DNA of 17,775 nucleotides from Acanthaster planci (GCF_001949145.1 NW_019091654.1:188662-206436); one strand, 5' to 3'. Shown: positions 1 to 8,831, counted from the stretch's first letter. The notes: generated by a model from the letters alone, not told the origin. Numbers and translations: made by a program.

Positions 1-462
1 CAGATTTCTTTTGTAACGGTAGTTCACGCGGCTCGGTGGTGCTACCACCCCGAGCTGAAATGCACCCCCAATCGGCGAAAGAAAGACAGGTGGTTCCACC
101 GGGTTCTTACACTCGTTCTGCGTGTACGCAAAGACTATACACGCTGGAGTGAATTAGTTACGCGTACTCAACGTGCTCCGCGTCAAACGCACATTGCGCG
201 CCTCATGGCGCGCCTATGCGGTGAGTACCAAAAAACGGGCCCTCTGTTGTTCCGCCCGGATGACCTAGCTCGATGGTTGGTCATCACCATGACGCCGTAT
301 CTGACTCTCGAGTCTAGGAGATATTGTGAACATGTAGGCAAGCGGCAACCAACCGTTGATATGAATCAAACCAGGAGAATAAAGCCTGAAGTTGTCCAAG
401 GTCTCTCCAACATGGAAACAGTTCAGCCACACAGGAGCGGGCGTAGATTTCAAGAAAGGTAG
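1..462 (+). CDS. Partial open reading frame of unknown function, open at left window edge
   Basis: Frame 1 is open from the first base to a TAG at 460-462, giving 153 codons. The first in-frame ATG is at 205, so the ORF may start outside the window. The product is rich in Arg and aromatic residues: RRKKDRWFHR near residue 24, then RPDDLARWLVITMTPYLTLE at about residues 84-103. I recognise no domain. The stretch is visibly more GC- and CpG-rich than the DNA after about 540 (for example gcgcgcctcatggcgcgcc near 196-214), which fits either a real exon or an inserted element. A strong donor-like sequence (GGTGAGTA near 219) lies inside the frame, so the exon could end earlier. It is convergent with gene A, whose stop is at 922. 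It could be the 3' part of a cellular gene, of a mobile element, or a chance frame. Confidence 0.35.
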   Translation, partial: QISFVTVVHAARWCYHPELKCTPNRRKKDRWFHRVLTLVLRVRKDYTRWSELVTRTQRAPRQTHIARLMARLCGEYQKTGPLLFRPDDLARWLVITMTPYLTLESRRYCEHVGKRQPTVDMNQTRRIKPEVVQGLSNMETVQPHRSGRRFQER

Positions 463-921
463 TGGGCTGCGTGACCTGATATGAGCGTGTCGAAGGCCTA
501 TCTCGCGAAGGGGCAGTCTGGGCATTTTTCAAATCCGTAAGCTTTCTGCCACATTTTAGAGCATTTCGTGGCTATTTTAGGGAATATGAATCGATAACCT
601 TCGGGCCACCATTGATCAGAATTTTAGCACCTGCTGATCAACCCGAATAAATGATTTTTTCCAAATTATTAACCGACCCGCATTGTATCATTATATTTCT
701 ACCGTTTCTCAGACGGCAAAAGTAAGGGGCACTGTGTTGTGGAAATGAAGTTACAATTTATAGCTACACAGTTAAACGCAGGGGTTGAAGAATATTACAA
801 GTTTGTGGGATTAATAGTAGTAAAGGTCTTCATCATAAAGTCATGATAAACCATCAAAATACAAATCTCGACAATGCTGCCATGGTGGTACATTACAATG
901 ACACATAAAATATTTTGGCAT
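463..921. other. Gap between the left ORF and the gene A stop; probable gene A 3' UTR
   Basis: AT-rich DNA following the stop codon of gene A on the minus strand. I see no AATAAA on the minus strand here, only the weaker variant TATAAA (plus-strand tttata near 757). The plus-strand AATAAA near 645 could serve the left ORF. No ORF or RNA gene is recognised. Confidence 0.3.
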
Positions 922-979
922 TCATCGAACGTTTGACAATACGCTTACATCGTACATCTCCATTAGGTCGCTCTTGTTG
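922..979 (-). CDS. Gene A last coding exon: short cytoplasmic tail
   Basis: A textbook acceptor, TTTGTTTGTTTACTTTCAG, precedes C AAC AAG. With the two nucleotides carried over it completes Ser (AG|C). The tail reads SNKSDLMEMYDVSVLSNVR and stops at TGA 924-922. The single tyrosine lies in MEMYDV. The residue at -2 is Glu, so this is not a consensus ITIM, but it could be a phosphotyrosine site. Confidence 0.75.
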
Positions 980-1222
980 CTGAAAGTAAACAAACAAAAA
1001 AGGGACATTAATTTATCGTTTAACTGTCTGTTTTTTTTAAAGTTTCCCTGATTAGTAGGCCGATAACAAGTCTTGAAATATTACCCCTCCATCTATTTTA
1101 AAAATATAAATTACTTGTAATAGAGACGATGGTCTGAAAACCATCCTCTCAAATTACTGGATAAAGCCCATAAATATCAGGATTTGTCTATATTTTGAAA
1201 TCTCCCATCGGCAAAAGCTCAC

Positions 1223-1375
1223 CTCTTTTTCCCCTTGATGAGTACATACACAGTAGCGACTACAACGGCGAGTATCAACACCCCGCTTACAGAAATCAAT
1301 GTGATAGCCCACCATTCCAAGACTGGACCGGGGTCTGCGGGTTTGGTCGGAACACCTAGATCGTCCAGATCAAGT
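1223..1375 (-). CDS. Gene A transmembrane exon
   Basis: The acceptor is TTTCCCTCCGTAG and the donor AAAGAG|GTGAGC. It encodes LDLDDLGVPTKPADPGPVLE, then WWAITLISVSGVLILAVVVA, then TVYVLIKGKK. That is an acidic/proline stem, one membrane span of about 25 residues starting at WWAITL, and a Lys-rich stop-transfer sequence, as in type I proteins. The exon is 153 nt with split codons at both ends in the same phase as the preceding exon. Confidence 0.85.
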
Positions 1376-1799
1376 CTACGGAGGGAAATGATGTGAAATA
1401 ATCATCAAAGAATATTGTCATTTATGTAGCATTTATGCATCCCTGTGTCATGGCATGAAGAGTCTATATAGTGACAAATAGACCGCTTGCCCCCCCCCAC
1501 TGAGTCACATGACCTGTGGTGGGTATTTCTCCCATAGCAAAGTGTGTTTTAAGTGTTGTTTACCAGAAAATGAAGTCGGCTTTCGATAGTCATCACATCA
1601 GGAGTCCGGGTACCGACCGTAATCTTTGTTTTTGGTAAATGACACCCATGACACACTTGGGGGGGGGGCAGTGTTTGTTGAGACGTCACGTGACTTAGCG
1701 GGCGCAATCGGTTTATTTACAGCGAAACACTTGACTCTAATTTCAAATCTTATAGCTGTGGGTGCTTCGTTTCTTTGAGTGCCATGTTCAACCATTCAC

Positions 1800-1973
1800 C
1801 TGTATCCCAGATCCGCCTCAATTGCCTTTCGCTCTGTAGTAATCATGTTCATGAGCTGTTCTGATGTCATGGTGAGACTTGTACTGTCGTAAGGGTTTAT
1901 GATGTAGAAAGACGCAGCCGTCCGCTTCATCTCTGAAAGAGCCCGAGTTTTATACACCGACACATCATCCGCA
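1800..1973 (-). CDS. Gene A internal exon: membrane-proximal extracellular segment
   Basis: The acceptor TTTTTATCCACAG and donor ATACAG|GTGAAT are both strong. The product runs ADDVSVYKTRALSEMKRTAA, then SFYIINPYDSTSLTMTSEQL, then MNMITTERKAIEADLGY. It is 174 nt, taking one nucleotide into a split codon and leaving two, and it joins the 1375-1223 exon in frame as Arg (AG|A). The composition suggests alpha/beta structure; I recognise no named domain. The frame stays open upstream into the intron as far as 2017, but that stretch is the pyrimidine tract of the acceptor. Confidence 0.75.
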
Positions 1974-2322
1974 CTGTGGATAAAAAGACAGAAAAACGGC
2001 AACAAAAGCACCTTCAAAGCTCTGCAGACAACGGGACCAAACTAAAGCTATTTCTCAGTTCTTATAATGCTCTTCTTTTTCAGAAAATAAAAAATAAAAT
2101 CTGTGAAACTGTTATTTTTTATACATTGAATAGGAATAGTTAGCATGCATGGGCTGCGCAGTGGATGAGTGATGCCTGGCTACAACCATGTGCTACTGCA
2201 GAGAATACCGTTGTTACAAAGGCAATGAAATAATTACAGTTGTTGGGAATCCAGCATTATCAGAGATGGGGCAGCATTCAAAAGGAGGTGGAAGCAACGA
2301 TTTGAAGTGAACCAGACAGTGC

Positions 2323-2446
2323 GGGGGGGGGGGACATTTTTAGTGATATTTTAAGTTATTAAATAACCAGTCTAGGACCCCCCCCCAAAAAGGAAAAAAC
2401 AAGAAAAGCAAACAACCAACAAAAAAGCAAAGAAAAACCAAAAGGT
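2323..2446. repeat. Low-complexity tract: G11 run, C9 run, then A-rich stretch
   Basis: Eleven G at 2323-2333, nine C at 2378-2386, then an A-rich stretch to about 2446. On the gene A sense strand the latter is a long pyrimidine tract. Similar homopolymer runs are at 1490-1498 (nine C) and 1659-1668 (ten G), also inside gene A introns. Confidence 0.6.
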
Positions 2447-2519
2447 ATCTACCTTGAAAACAAAATGGAAATTTCTCACTCATTTCTAGGTACTTGAATA
2501 AAACTCCTAATGAAATGCA

Positions 2520-2942
2520 ATGAAATTGGACCCGGGCAAATTCCTTTGCCTGGCAGGTGAGGAGACATCCTTTTTAGTCAAATCTTACATCAGGTTAGCT
2601 CAAGCCTATAAGCTAACTGACTTACTCTGCTGTCCCTGGAATAATGAGGCATTTTCCTTTAGTTGCGCAGTAATGGTTGCAGGTGGCAGCCATCGTGCCC
2701 TTGAACTTGTCCCTCTCATTGTCCGTCATGAACTACGGATTAATGACAACGTCTCGAAAAAGGAAATTATGTTTATGTTGGAATTCTATTCAAGTCACCA
2801 ACAGTGTCTTTTGTCTATTTTACAAAATACAAGTAGCATTTATATAGACATTCTAGGGTTAAATACAGTAAATGCATCTACTTTCAGAAGGCAAAGAGTG
2901 AAAAGGAGTGATTCCCCTCCAAAAACCACTCCAAAAGAATGA
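2520..2942 (+). pseudogene. Plus-strand ORF in a gene A intron, weakly OTU/vertnin-like, probably a transposon or retrocopy remnant
   Basis: A 140-codon ORF starting at ATG 2520, with stops closing the frame just upstream. It reads LDPGKFLCLAGEETSFLVKS near the N-terminus, then DLLCCPWNNEAFSFSCAVMV, then AGGSHRALELVPLIVRHELR, and ends Lys/Pro-rich. The block from CPWNNEAF to VRHELR resembles, from memory, the N-terminal helix region of OTU-like and vertnin-type domains (a DGNCLFR-like loop, a small helix, then a G-x-x-H-x-x-ELR motif). In that reading the catalytic D-G-x-C is replaced by N-N-E-A, so it would be inactive. The ORF also lacks any C-terminal half with a catalytic His. It lies antisense inside the intron between gene A exons. 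It could be a degenerate mobile-element gene or a chance frame; family assignment needs a profile search. Confidence 0.35.
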
Positions 2943-3175
2943 AAACTACACTAAAAAGGGTGATGACAGCTCCATAAGACTGAATATCACTCAGAAATAG
3001 GGGCCGCATAAAGAACAACTCCTTTTCGACTTTGCCTCTGTATATTGCTTCGTGGTAGAGTGGAAATTCCACTGTTTTGCCTATCGATTGGGCTGGAAGC
3101 AAGACTCAAGAAGAAATTCGATTAAAACACAAAGATGACAGAGTTTACATGATTATTTGAGGAAGAAAATCCTAC

Positions 3176-3354
3176 CAGGGAGTATTCAATGTCAAGTTTG
3201 AGTTCAATTGCTCCTCGGTTGATGAGGTCCATTGGATCTCTGGTGGGGGCGGCAGTCGTCAGCGGATCAGTTCTGTTCCGAAACATGGGCGGCATATTTG
3301 GGGGTGGGGGAGGGGGCGGTGGAGGAATCGGTCGCTTAGGAGCTGGTGTCGTAC
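3176..3354 (-). CDS. Gene A exon 2: proline-rich extracellular linker
   Basis: The acceptor follows a pyrimidine-rich stretch ending TTTAAAG; the donor is CCTG|GTAGGA. The 59 full codons begin TTPAPKRPI, continue with nine consecutive Pro, then N-MPPMFRNRTDPLTTAAPTR, and end in IELKLDIEYSL, which looks like a beta strand. NRT is a possible N-glycosylation site. The other two frames contain stops, so the frame is secure. The exon ends in phase 0, which does not match the recognised next exon. The run of nine Pro is encoded by mixed CCN codons rather than a pure repeat, so it is probably maintained at the protein level. Confidence 0.75.
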
Positions 3355-3824
3355 CTTTAAATTAAAAGTTTTATGAATGAATAAAACAATCGTTTTCTCC
3401 ACAGTAGTTGGTTTTTACCAGTGAAGCATATCTAACAGTGTAACTGACACGAATCGGTATTTTTGAAACCTCAGTCTCATCTGTTTCTTCGCCCCGGCTT
3501 GAAGTGGAAGATCTGTTTATGGGATTAAAGATTTTCTTGACAGAAGAGGCAGTAGGGAGTAGCTTGCCATAGCACCATGTACAAGAAAAAAGTGCGACTA
3601 AGAAAGGTTCTGAAACGAACCAGTAGACTCGGGCAAACTGCTCTGCACGTCATCAGGCGATGGCTACGTATTCTCTGCTAAGAATTTGGAGAAAACAGAA
3701 AAAAGGTCTGCGGGCCCTAATAATTTGGAATCATGATGAATCATGATGACGATGAACTATAATGATCCCTTCAATGCTCCTTTACGTCATCTAACCCGAG
3801 TCGCGTAACCAGTCGCAAACCTAC

Positions 3825-3894
3825 CTTGACCACATGCATTTTGAAGCAGAAGCGCTGCAGAGAACAACAGAAGTCCGTGGACAACTCTCCTCAT
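3825..3894 (-). CDS. Gene A exon 1: start codon and signal peptide
   Basis: ATG at 3894-3892 begins MRRVVHGLLLFSAALLLQ, followed by NACGQ. This is a classic signal peptide: two Arg, a Leu/Ala-rich core and small residues before the likely cut near ACG/Q. The exon ends after CAA G at the donor CAAG|GTAGGT, leaving one nucleotide. That fits the next exon, which starts with GT (codon GGT). A four-codon upstream ORF overlaps this ATG (3905-3891). No strong TATA box is seen upstream on the minus strand. Confidence 0.8.
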
Positions 3895-3905
3895 CTCGTC
3901 ACCAT
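3891..3905 (-). promoter_or_regulatory. Upstream ORF overlapping the gene A start codon
   Basis: On the minus strand ATG GTG ACG AGA TGA ends in a TGA that overlaps the main ATG in an ATGA arrangement. If transcription starts upstream of it, scanning ribosomes would meet this ATG first and reach the main start by leaky scanning or reinitiation. Confidence 0.4.
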
Positions 3906-5337
3906 TCAAATATGTACTTTTGCCGAAAAAAAAAACTGTCTTAGAAGCAGAAGTTCAGTTCATCGAGATCAGACCAACGATAACTACATGGGATCTAAGC
4001 TGTCCGTATGAATCGCTCGCTGACTAGTCGGACATCAATAATTGTAGAATATTTGTTAAGAGTTTTCAAGTGTTGAGATAAAATGTCCCTAGCAAACGCA
4101 TTGTACATGTACTCTGTTACACTATTGTCATGTTATATATTAACTCGTGACGAAGACATTAATTGACCAAAGGTCGGGGTTATTATATCCCACCAACACA
4201 TGACTGAAGAATACACTCCACATATGTTACCTACTGCAGTGTGCAACGTACAGTATAAAGTGGTGTTAGGTTTTATGTTTACAAAAGGGATGGGCCATAA
4301 CCAAATATCCCAAACCATAACAATCAATGTAGCAGTTTTGTACCAACGGAAATTAAAAATGCTTCGGTATTTGAACTTGATGTTGGTAGTCATTTGATTT
4401 TTTTTCTGTGCTGTCTGTACTGTTGGCACTTGACATCAATTTGTTTTCTACAATGACAAGAAACTGAAATTTGATTCGACAAATGCCTACTTTGACTGCA
4501 CTGCAGGGTTGTTGCTCGGTTTGTGCACCCTTGAACTCACCCCGGCTTAGACATGTCAGACGAATGCCTCAGAAGAGAGCCCCAAACTGACATAAACGGC
4601 ATGCACATCAGAAGGAGCACAAAGCCTCAGACCTGACCTGACGGAATAACATTTGACATGTAGCTGAACCTAAATCCTTTAAAATGAGGACTTGGCATGG
4701 TGACAACGTCAAACGGAATTGCCCGATAGGCGAAAAGTGCAAAAACACAGAGTTCAGGAAATGACTTTCAAATGAACTCTGCAGCCTGGTGCACGAAAGT
4801 CGCATGCACGAAAATCGCTGTTTTATAATAGTCTGTCCTTCCAGTCAGAGTGTCATTGAAGAGGAGGGAGAAAGTTGTTAAGGAGGCATCCCCTAGAATA
4901 TTTTCATGGAGATATTTTGTTTCGTCTTTTTTTTTTAAAGTTCGTCCCTCGTCCTTTTTTACCTTCCTCCTTTGAACTATAGTTATCTACAAATTTAAGC
5001 GATTTTGTGTCCCGTAGATCCTTGGTGCATTTGGGGATGCTCAAGTTTTATGTTTGTATAAATTTCTGTGTGCCCCTTTCCGGAAATGCTTCAGCCACCG
5101 CTGATAAGAGAGTATCCTGTTTTCACGAGCGCCCTCTTTACCGAAGAATAAAATCTTGATCTACTTTCACCGTAGATATGTCTCGCGCTCTTTTTTCGCA
5201 TCTCCAATCACGGCTTAGCACGTTCGACCTGTTAGACAAGCTGGAGATAATTTTAATACATCTTACACAGCTAGTAAAAGTTAGCTAAGCTGACGGACAG
5301 ACATTGCCTGCCTAACCCCATGAGGACTTGTGATCAA
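3906..5337. other. Intergenic region upstream of gene A, nothing recognised
   Basis: No exon with paired splice sites and no known domain was seen on either strand. The largest frame is a 98-codon minus-strand ORF (4429-4133) with a Trp-rich, patchy sequence that I take to be chance. Small local repeats occur, such as the doubled GCACGAAA near 4790-4812. The gene A promoter should lie at the left end of this stretch. Confidence 0.4.
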
Positions 5338-5339
5338 CG

Positions 5340-5478
5340 GCCAGTTTCTTCCACACGGATCTGGATCTCGATAAGTGATCCCATCGCTGGTTCGCTCCAT
5401 CCATTAGGCGGGTTTTAGTGTCAGTGAACCAACGACAGATTACTGATCGCGATCCGGATCAGCGTGAAATAAACTGGT
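5340..5478. repeat. Imperfect inverted repeat (fold-back element, possible MITE)
   Basis: The left arm, from about 5340 to 5393, begins CCAGTTTCTTCCACACGGAT. The right arm, from about 5425 to 5477, reads as CCAGTTTATTTCACGCTGAT on the minus strand. The arms stay alignable along their length, through GATC-GGATC-CGAT and into TGGTTC, with scattered mismatches. About 30 bases separate them. I could not identify a clean target-site duplication or the element family. A transcript of this region would fold into a hairpin of about 50 base pairs. Confidence 0.6.
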
Positions 5479-5669
5479 CCCAAGGCTACACTCAAAAGTG
5501 AAAACAAAAGTGAAGACGATGATGTCACTTGTTGGATTTTCTTGTCAAATCTACATAAAAAAAAGTCATGTACATCTTCCGTCAATGCCTTTTGCCATTA
5601 TGTTACTTTTTTCAACATGGTTTTGTGATCAGTGATCACCGACACTGGCACGCATTAGTTCATAGTTCG

Positions 5670-6308
5670 TGGTTATTTTATTAATCCCAAAGGAAATTAC
5701 ATCTCTGCGTACAAGCCTCATTAAAAACATACAAAAATTAGCATTCTAAAACATACTTATACCGAATATTATTAAAATACAGAATTAATACATTACAAAT
5801 CATTAAAAATCATCAATACCACGTCTTATCAAAGTTCGTCTATTCCCCTCGTATGTTTCAAATTGCATGCAGCAATGGCCTTAGGGATGAAAGAATGTTC
5901 ATAACGCTGTGTCCTCGTCGTCGGCAGTCGCAGTCTCCCACTTCGTTCGTTTCGTCGCTCGTCAAACTCACCTCCCAGGGGGTGAGTTACGTCACTCAGT
6001 ATTTTGTCAGTCCTGTCTGTCAGTCGTCGGTCGTACGCTAAGTCAAATGTCTCCTGTGGTCTGCCAATCACCCCGCCAGCCTTCTTGATCACCTTGTCAA
6101 TCCTACCCCTCTCCCTCCCAGACAGATTCCCGTCCCAACACACAGCACCACACATAAGAACACTATTGATTGCAGAAGAATAAAACGACTGTAAAATAAC
6201 ACTGTTTACATTGAATGATCTGAGTTTGCTAAGACAATACACTATTACTATATTCACTATTGCATTAGTGTTCTCCTGGAAAGTCGGTTTATTATTATTA
6301 TTCCACAA
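5670..6308 (-). mobile_element. 5'-truncated non-LTR retrotransposon (LINE)
   Basis: The minus strand carries the last part of a LINE reverse-transcriptase ORF (stop at 5829) followed by a short 3' tail. The tail ends in TTTCCTTTGGGATTAATAAA near 5675-5697, a sequence typical of the 3' ends of several CR1/Rex-type LINEs, which also supplies an AATAAA signal. Recognisable LINE sequence begins at about 6250. Endonuclease and catalytic reverse-transcriptase parts are absent, so the copy is dead on arrival. I did not find target-site duplications. Confidence 0.75.
5829..6308 (-). pseudogene. C-terminal fragment of a LINE reverse transcriptase
   Basis: An uninterrupted frame of 159 codons. From about residue 28 it follows the conserved region after the reverse-transcriptase domain of CR1/Rex-like LINEs: SKLRSFNVNSVILQSFYSS, then AVCWDGNLS, RIDKVIKKAGGVIG, a DRRLTDRTDKIL segment, HPL and finally RSGRLRLPTTRTQRYEHSFI. 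The polymerase motif with the catalytic Asp pair lies upstream in a full element and is missing here. The first 25 or so codons (Asn-rich) do not look like LINE sequence and are probably host DNA read in frame. Confidence 0.75.
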
Positions 6309-8759
6309 ATGAACTAAAAGGGCGCTGTTAAATGTTCTCTTTTGCTTTGGGTTTTTGTATATTTTTGTGTTTTTAGTTTTGCCTGTTTATTTGCAAGTTT
6401 GCTTTCGCGTTTTTGTTTGTTTGTTTGTTTTTGTACTGCTCCAGTGCCAGGAGGAAATACGCAATGCAAAATTGTGGCGTGAAATTAACGCCTACGGTGA
6501 TGTTTCACACCGGACTCTTAGTCGGTCGATGGTAGGTCGGTTGGATTATAATCCTGTCGTGACTGACAGCGTGACTTAAACATTGTCTGTCTCCATAAAA
6601 GGCAATGTATGGCAAAAACATATACAAATTAGGCAGGGTTGTGTATAAATTAGCATTAATCAGGTGCGTGGAATGGGTATTCTACAAAGTGGATTTATAT
6701 GTGCTTCCCGTTCACCAAAAATAGTTATTTATTCTCCACTCTGAACAGGAAAGAAACCCGATCATTTTGCAACAACATTACAGGTATAGACTCACTTTCA
6801 AGTTGAAAAAAAGTGGTTTTCATCCGGACAATAAAGAAGGCATGACATTTTATCTGTATTCGTACCGTTCATTTAGAACACAGGGATGGCAATCTTCGAA
6901 TTCACTCATCATCTTCTTTCTCAGTGCAAATTAAGGTTTTTTCGAAATTTTTTTCTGGCATGGCCAGCGACTCAAGAATGATGTCAGGGATTCAAGATGG
7001 TTGACTCTAGAATGATGAGGCAAATTTCCCTTGACGCTCACCCTTCCTATAATACCGAACCCTGTACAGCTTCGATCGAGTTCCAGGGGGATAATGTAGG
7101 GACTGGGAACCAGTCTTTCTTGTTTATCCGTTTTCAGTGACACGGAAATTCCCGCAGCACGCAATACCAGGTCGTATTGTTGACTCATACATTTTTCGGT
7201 TTTAAATTTAGAAACCTTTCTGCCTATAATGAATACCTGAAACCGTGTGAATGAGCCATTCGGGAAATTCCAACCCATTCTCAATTCAGAAAGAATATAA
7301 CTTCATTGTTGTTCAAGCTATACACGGACAATAAATCTTTAAAGTGAGTAAATGCGTCACCGTCTCGGTGCGCCCCTGCAAGCATTCCAACGTGATAATG
7401 TCGGAACATGCGTAAACCGGCAAGACAAAAATCCAAACAAAATTAATTGACACGATCAGCCATGCATTTGGTCACTTAATGAAATCAGCCGTAGTGACGA
7501 ATAGATGCGTTGACATTTCAAACTCAATTTGAGCAGGTTGCAAAATAAAATATGTTACTGAAAATCCGTATAGCCGCGTATACTGCCTTTTCTCGGGGGG
7601 GATGGGTGGTTGTGAAACCATATTGTAGGTTGCAGCATAAAATATGAAACTTAATTACAGGTGCTATTAAACTGCATACATTCCTCAAATTGAAAAAAAA
7701 AACCAAACAAACAAAAAAAACAGTCGCCTTAACTTTGAAAGACTTGTCGATTCCACTCTAACAATAGGGAAAATAAAATATTCCTATTTACCTGAAAGAT
7801 CATGTATGGTCAAAAACTTAAAAATCTGCCCGGACGTTCATCAAATTTCACGAATATACCACTGAAAATTCCCAAAAGTTTTGGAGCAAACTTCTGAAGT
7901 ATGTCAAGTTTCATTTCTTAACCTGTCAGTATCGTTATATATATCGTTCACATATCAGCAAGCAATTTGCAGCAATTTATTGTATATCACTACCTCTTCA
8001 TTATCTGTTTGAGTTAATGAATTCTGTCACCCCCCTGCCACCAATGTGTGTGTACATGCACGGCAGTCGCGACACCGTAAACTCTGGTCTTTCGCGGGGA
8101 AAACCGCAATTGTTTCCCCATATCGTCACAAGCGAAATTAACAGAGCGGTTCTGTTTGCTGAATGAAAATTATCCGACCTTTTCAGAAATGGAAAGCGAA
8201 ACATCTACTGTTATTACAGGAAGAAGTACATTCAAGTGGAGTTAACCAGAATATTCCTATTTTCCTTAATATCGAACTTGATATTATATTAAAGAGGTCG
8301 AATCTCCGGATAAAGTCTCGCTTGATAAAAAAAATATTCCTTCTTTACCGTGTTTAACCATAAAAGTTTAGCAAACTTGAAATTTAGGATTCACAAAATA
8401 GTTATTTACTATTTAAAAAGTGCTATCTAGTAAAAACATCAGTACAAATGAAATCCAGGCTTCTCTTCCTTTAGCCTACAAAATGTAATGACACTGTTGA
8501 AGCCAGATTTAGTTTGCAACTACCGTCACAATCAATGCGGCTTCACAGCAGATTCATATTATTAGACCTATAAAAATATATTTTCAATATTTCCAAAGGC
8601 TCTTGCATATTCTCTAAACTGATGGAGGTGTATTTAAAAAATAGCAACATCCTCACACTTTTGTAAAGTCGAAATAACATTTAGATCTCTCGGATGTTCG
8701 AATAATCTTCCTTTGACTTGTGGAGGAACTCCTTTGTCCTGCTATGCCAGTTGCCATTT
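6309..8759. other. Gene-poor region between the LINE and gene B
   Basis: It begins with a T/G-rich stretch (6345-6436) including a short (TTTG)n run near 6411-6431. A 117-codon minus-strand ORF (7284-6931) has no recognised family and no supporting splice context. An A/CA-rich stretch lies at about 7693-7721. The 3' UTR of gene B should occupy the right end. A minus-strand AATAAA (7981-7976) lies about 780 nt after the gene B stop. Confidence 0.4.
7976..7981 (-). terminator. Candidate polyadenylation signal for gene B
   Basis: AATAAA on the minus strand, the first exact match I found downstream of the gene B stop, about 780 nt away. The assignment is by position only. Confidence 0.25.
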
Positions 8760-8831
8760 TCAACAAGAAGTTGGTACCTCCGCGTAAGACAACGGATGCT
8801 TGTATTCATGGCCTTTCCGCCTTTGACGAAC
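8760..8831 (-). CDS. Gene B cytoplasmic tail exon with ITIM
   Basis: The acceptor TTGCTATTTTCCTGCAG is followed in phase 0 by VRQRRKGHEYKHPLSY and AEVPTSC, stopping at TGA 8762-8760. Basic stop-transfer residues (RQRRK) follow the membrane span directly. LSYAEV fits the ITIM consensus [SIVL]-x-Y-x-x-[ILV]. A second Tyr (HEYKHP) does not fit. One alternative frame stays open to 8681 and ends EDYSNIREI, but it would need a different splice phase than the transmembrane exon supplies. Confidence 0.8.
   Translation of the reverse strand, partial: VRQRRKGHEYKHPLSYAEVPTSC

Larger units (their letters stand above)
922..3894 (-). other. Gene A locus: secreted-to-membrane, proline-rich type I transmembrane protein
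   Basis: Five coding exons on the minus strand are read in the order 3894-3825, 3354-3176, 1973-1800, 1375-1223 and 979-922. Together they encode a signal peptide, a nine-proline run in a Thr/Pro-rich linker, an extracellular segment of about 100 residues with no cysteine pair that I can see, a single membrane span and an 18-residue cytoplasmic tail. Four of the five exons join in phase with their partners. The junction between the 3354-3176 exon (ending in phase 0) and the 1973-1800 exon (needing two preceding nucleotides) does not, so at least one exon with a length of 2 modulo 3 should lie in 1974-3175. I do not recognise the family. It carries no Ig signature, unlike genes B and C on the same strand. 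Confidence 0.7.

Noticed and set aside
1974-2017. Upstream extension of the gene A exon (KVLLLPFFCLFIH) as a leader peptide
   Set aside because: The frame begins with TTG, not ATG, and the segment is the pyrimidine tract before a strong CACAG acceptor. A convincing signal-peptide exon exists at 3894-3825.
2884-3102. Minus-strand frame with a membrane-like stretch (AVITLFSVVFILLEWFLEG), as the missing gene A exon
   Set aside because: No donor in the required phase, and it would add a second membrane span before the well-supported one.
4133-4429. 98-codon minus-strand ORF with hydrophobic Trp-rich patches
   Set aside because: Overlaps another open frame on the opposite strand and shows no family pattern; likely chance.
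6931-7284. 117-codon minus-strand ORF
   Set aside because: No recognised domain, no splice support and no nearby partner exons; length alone is not enough.
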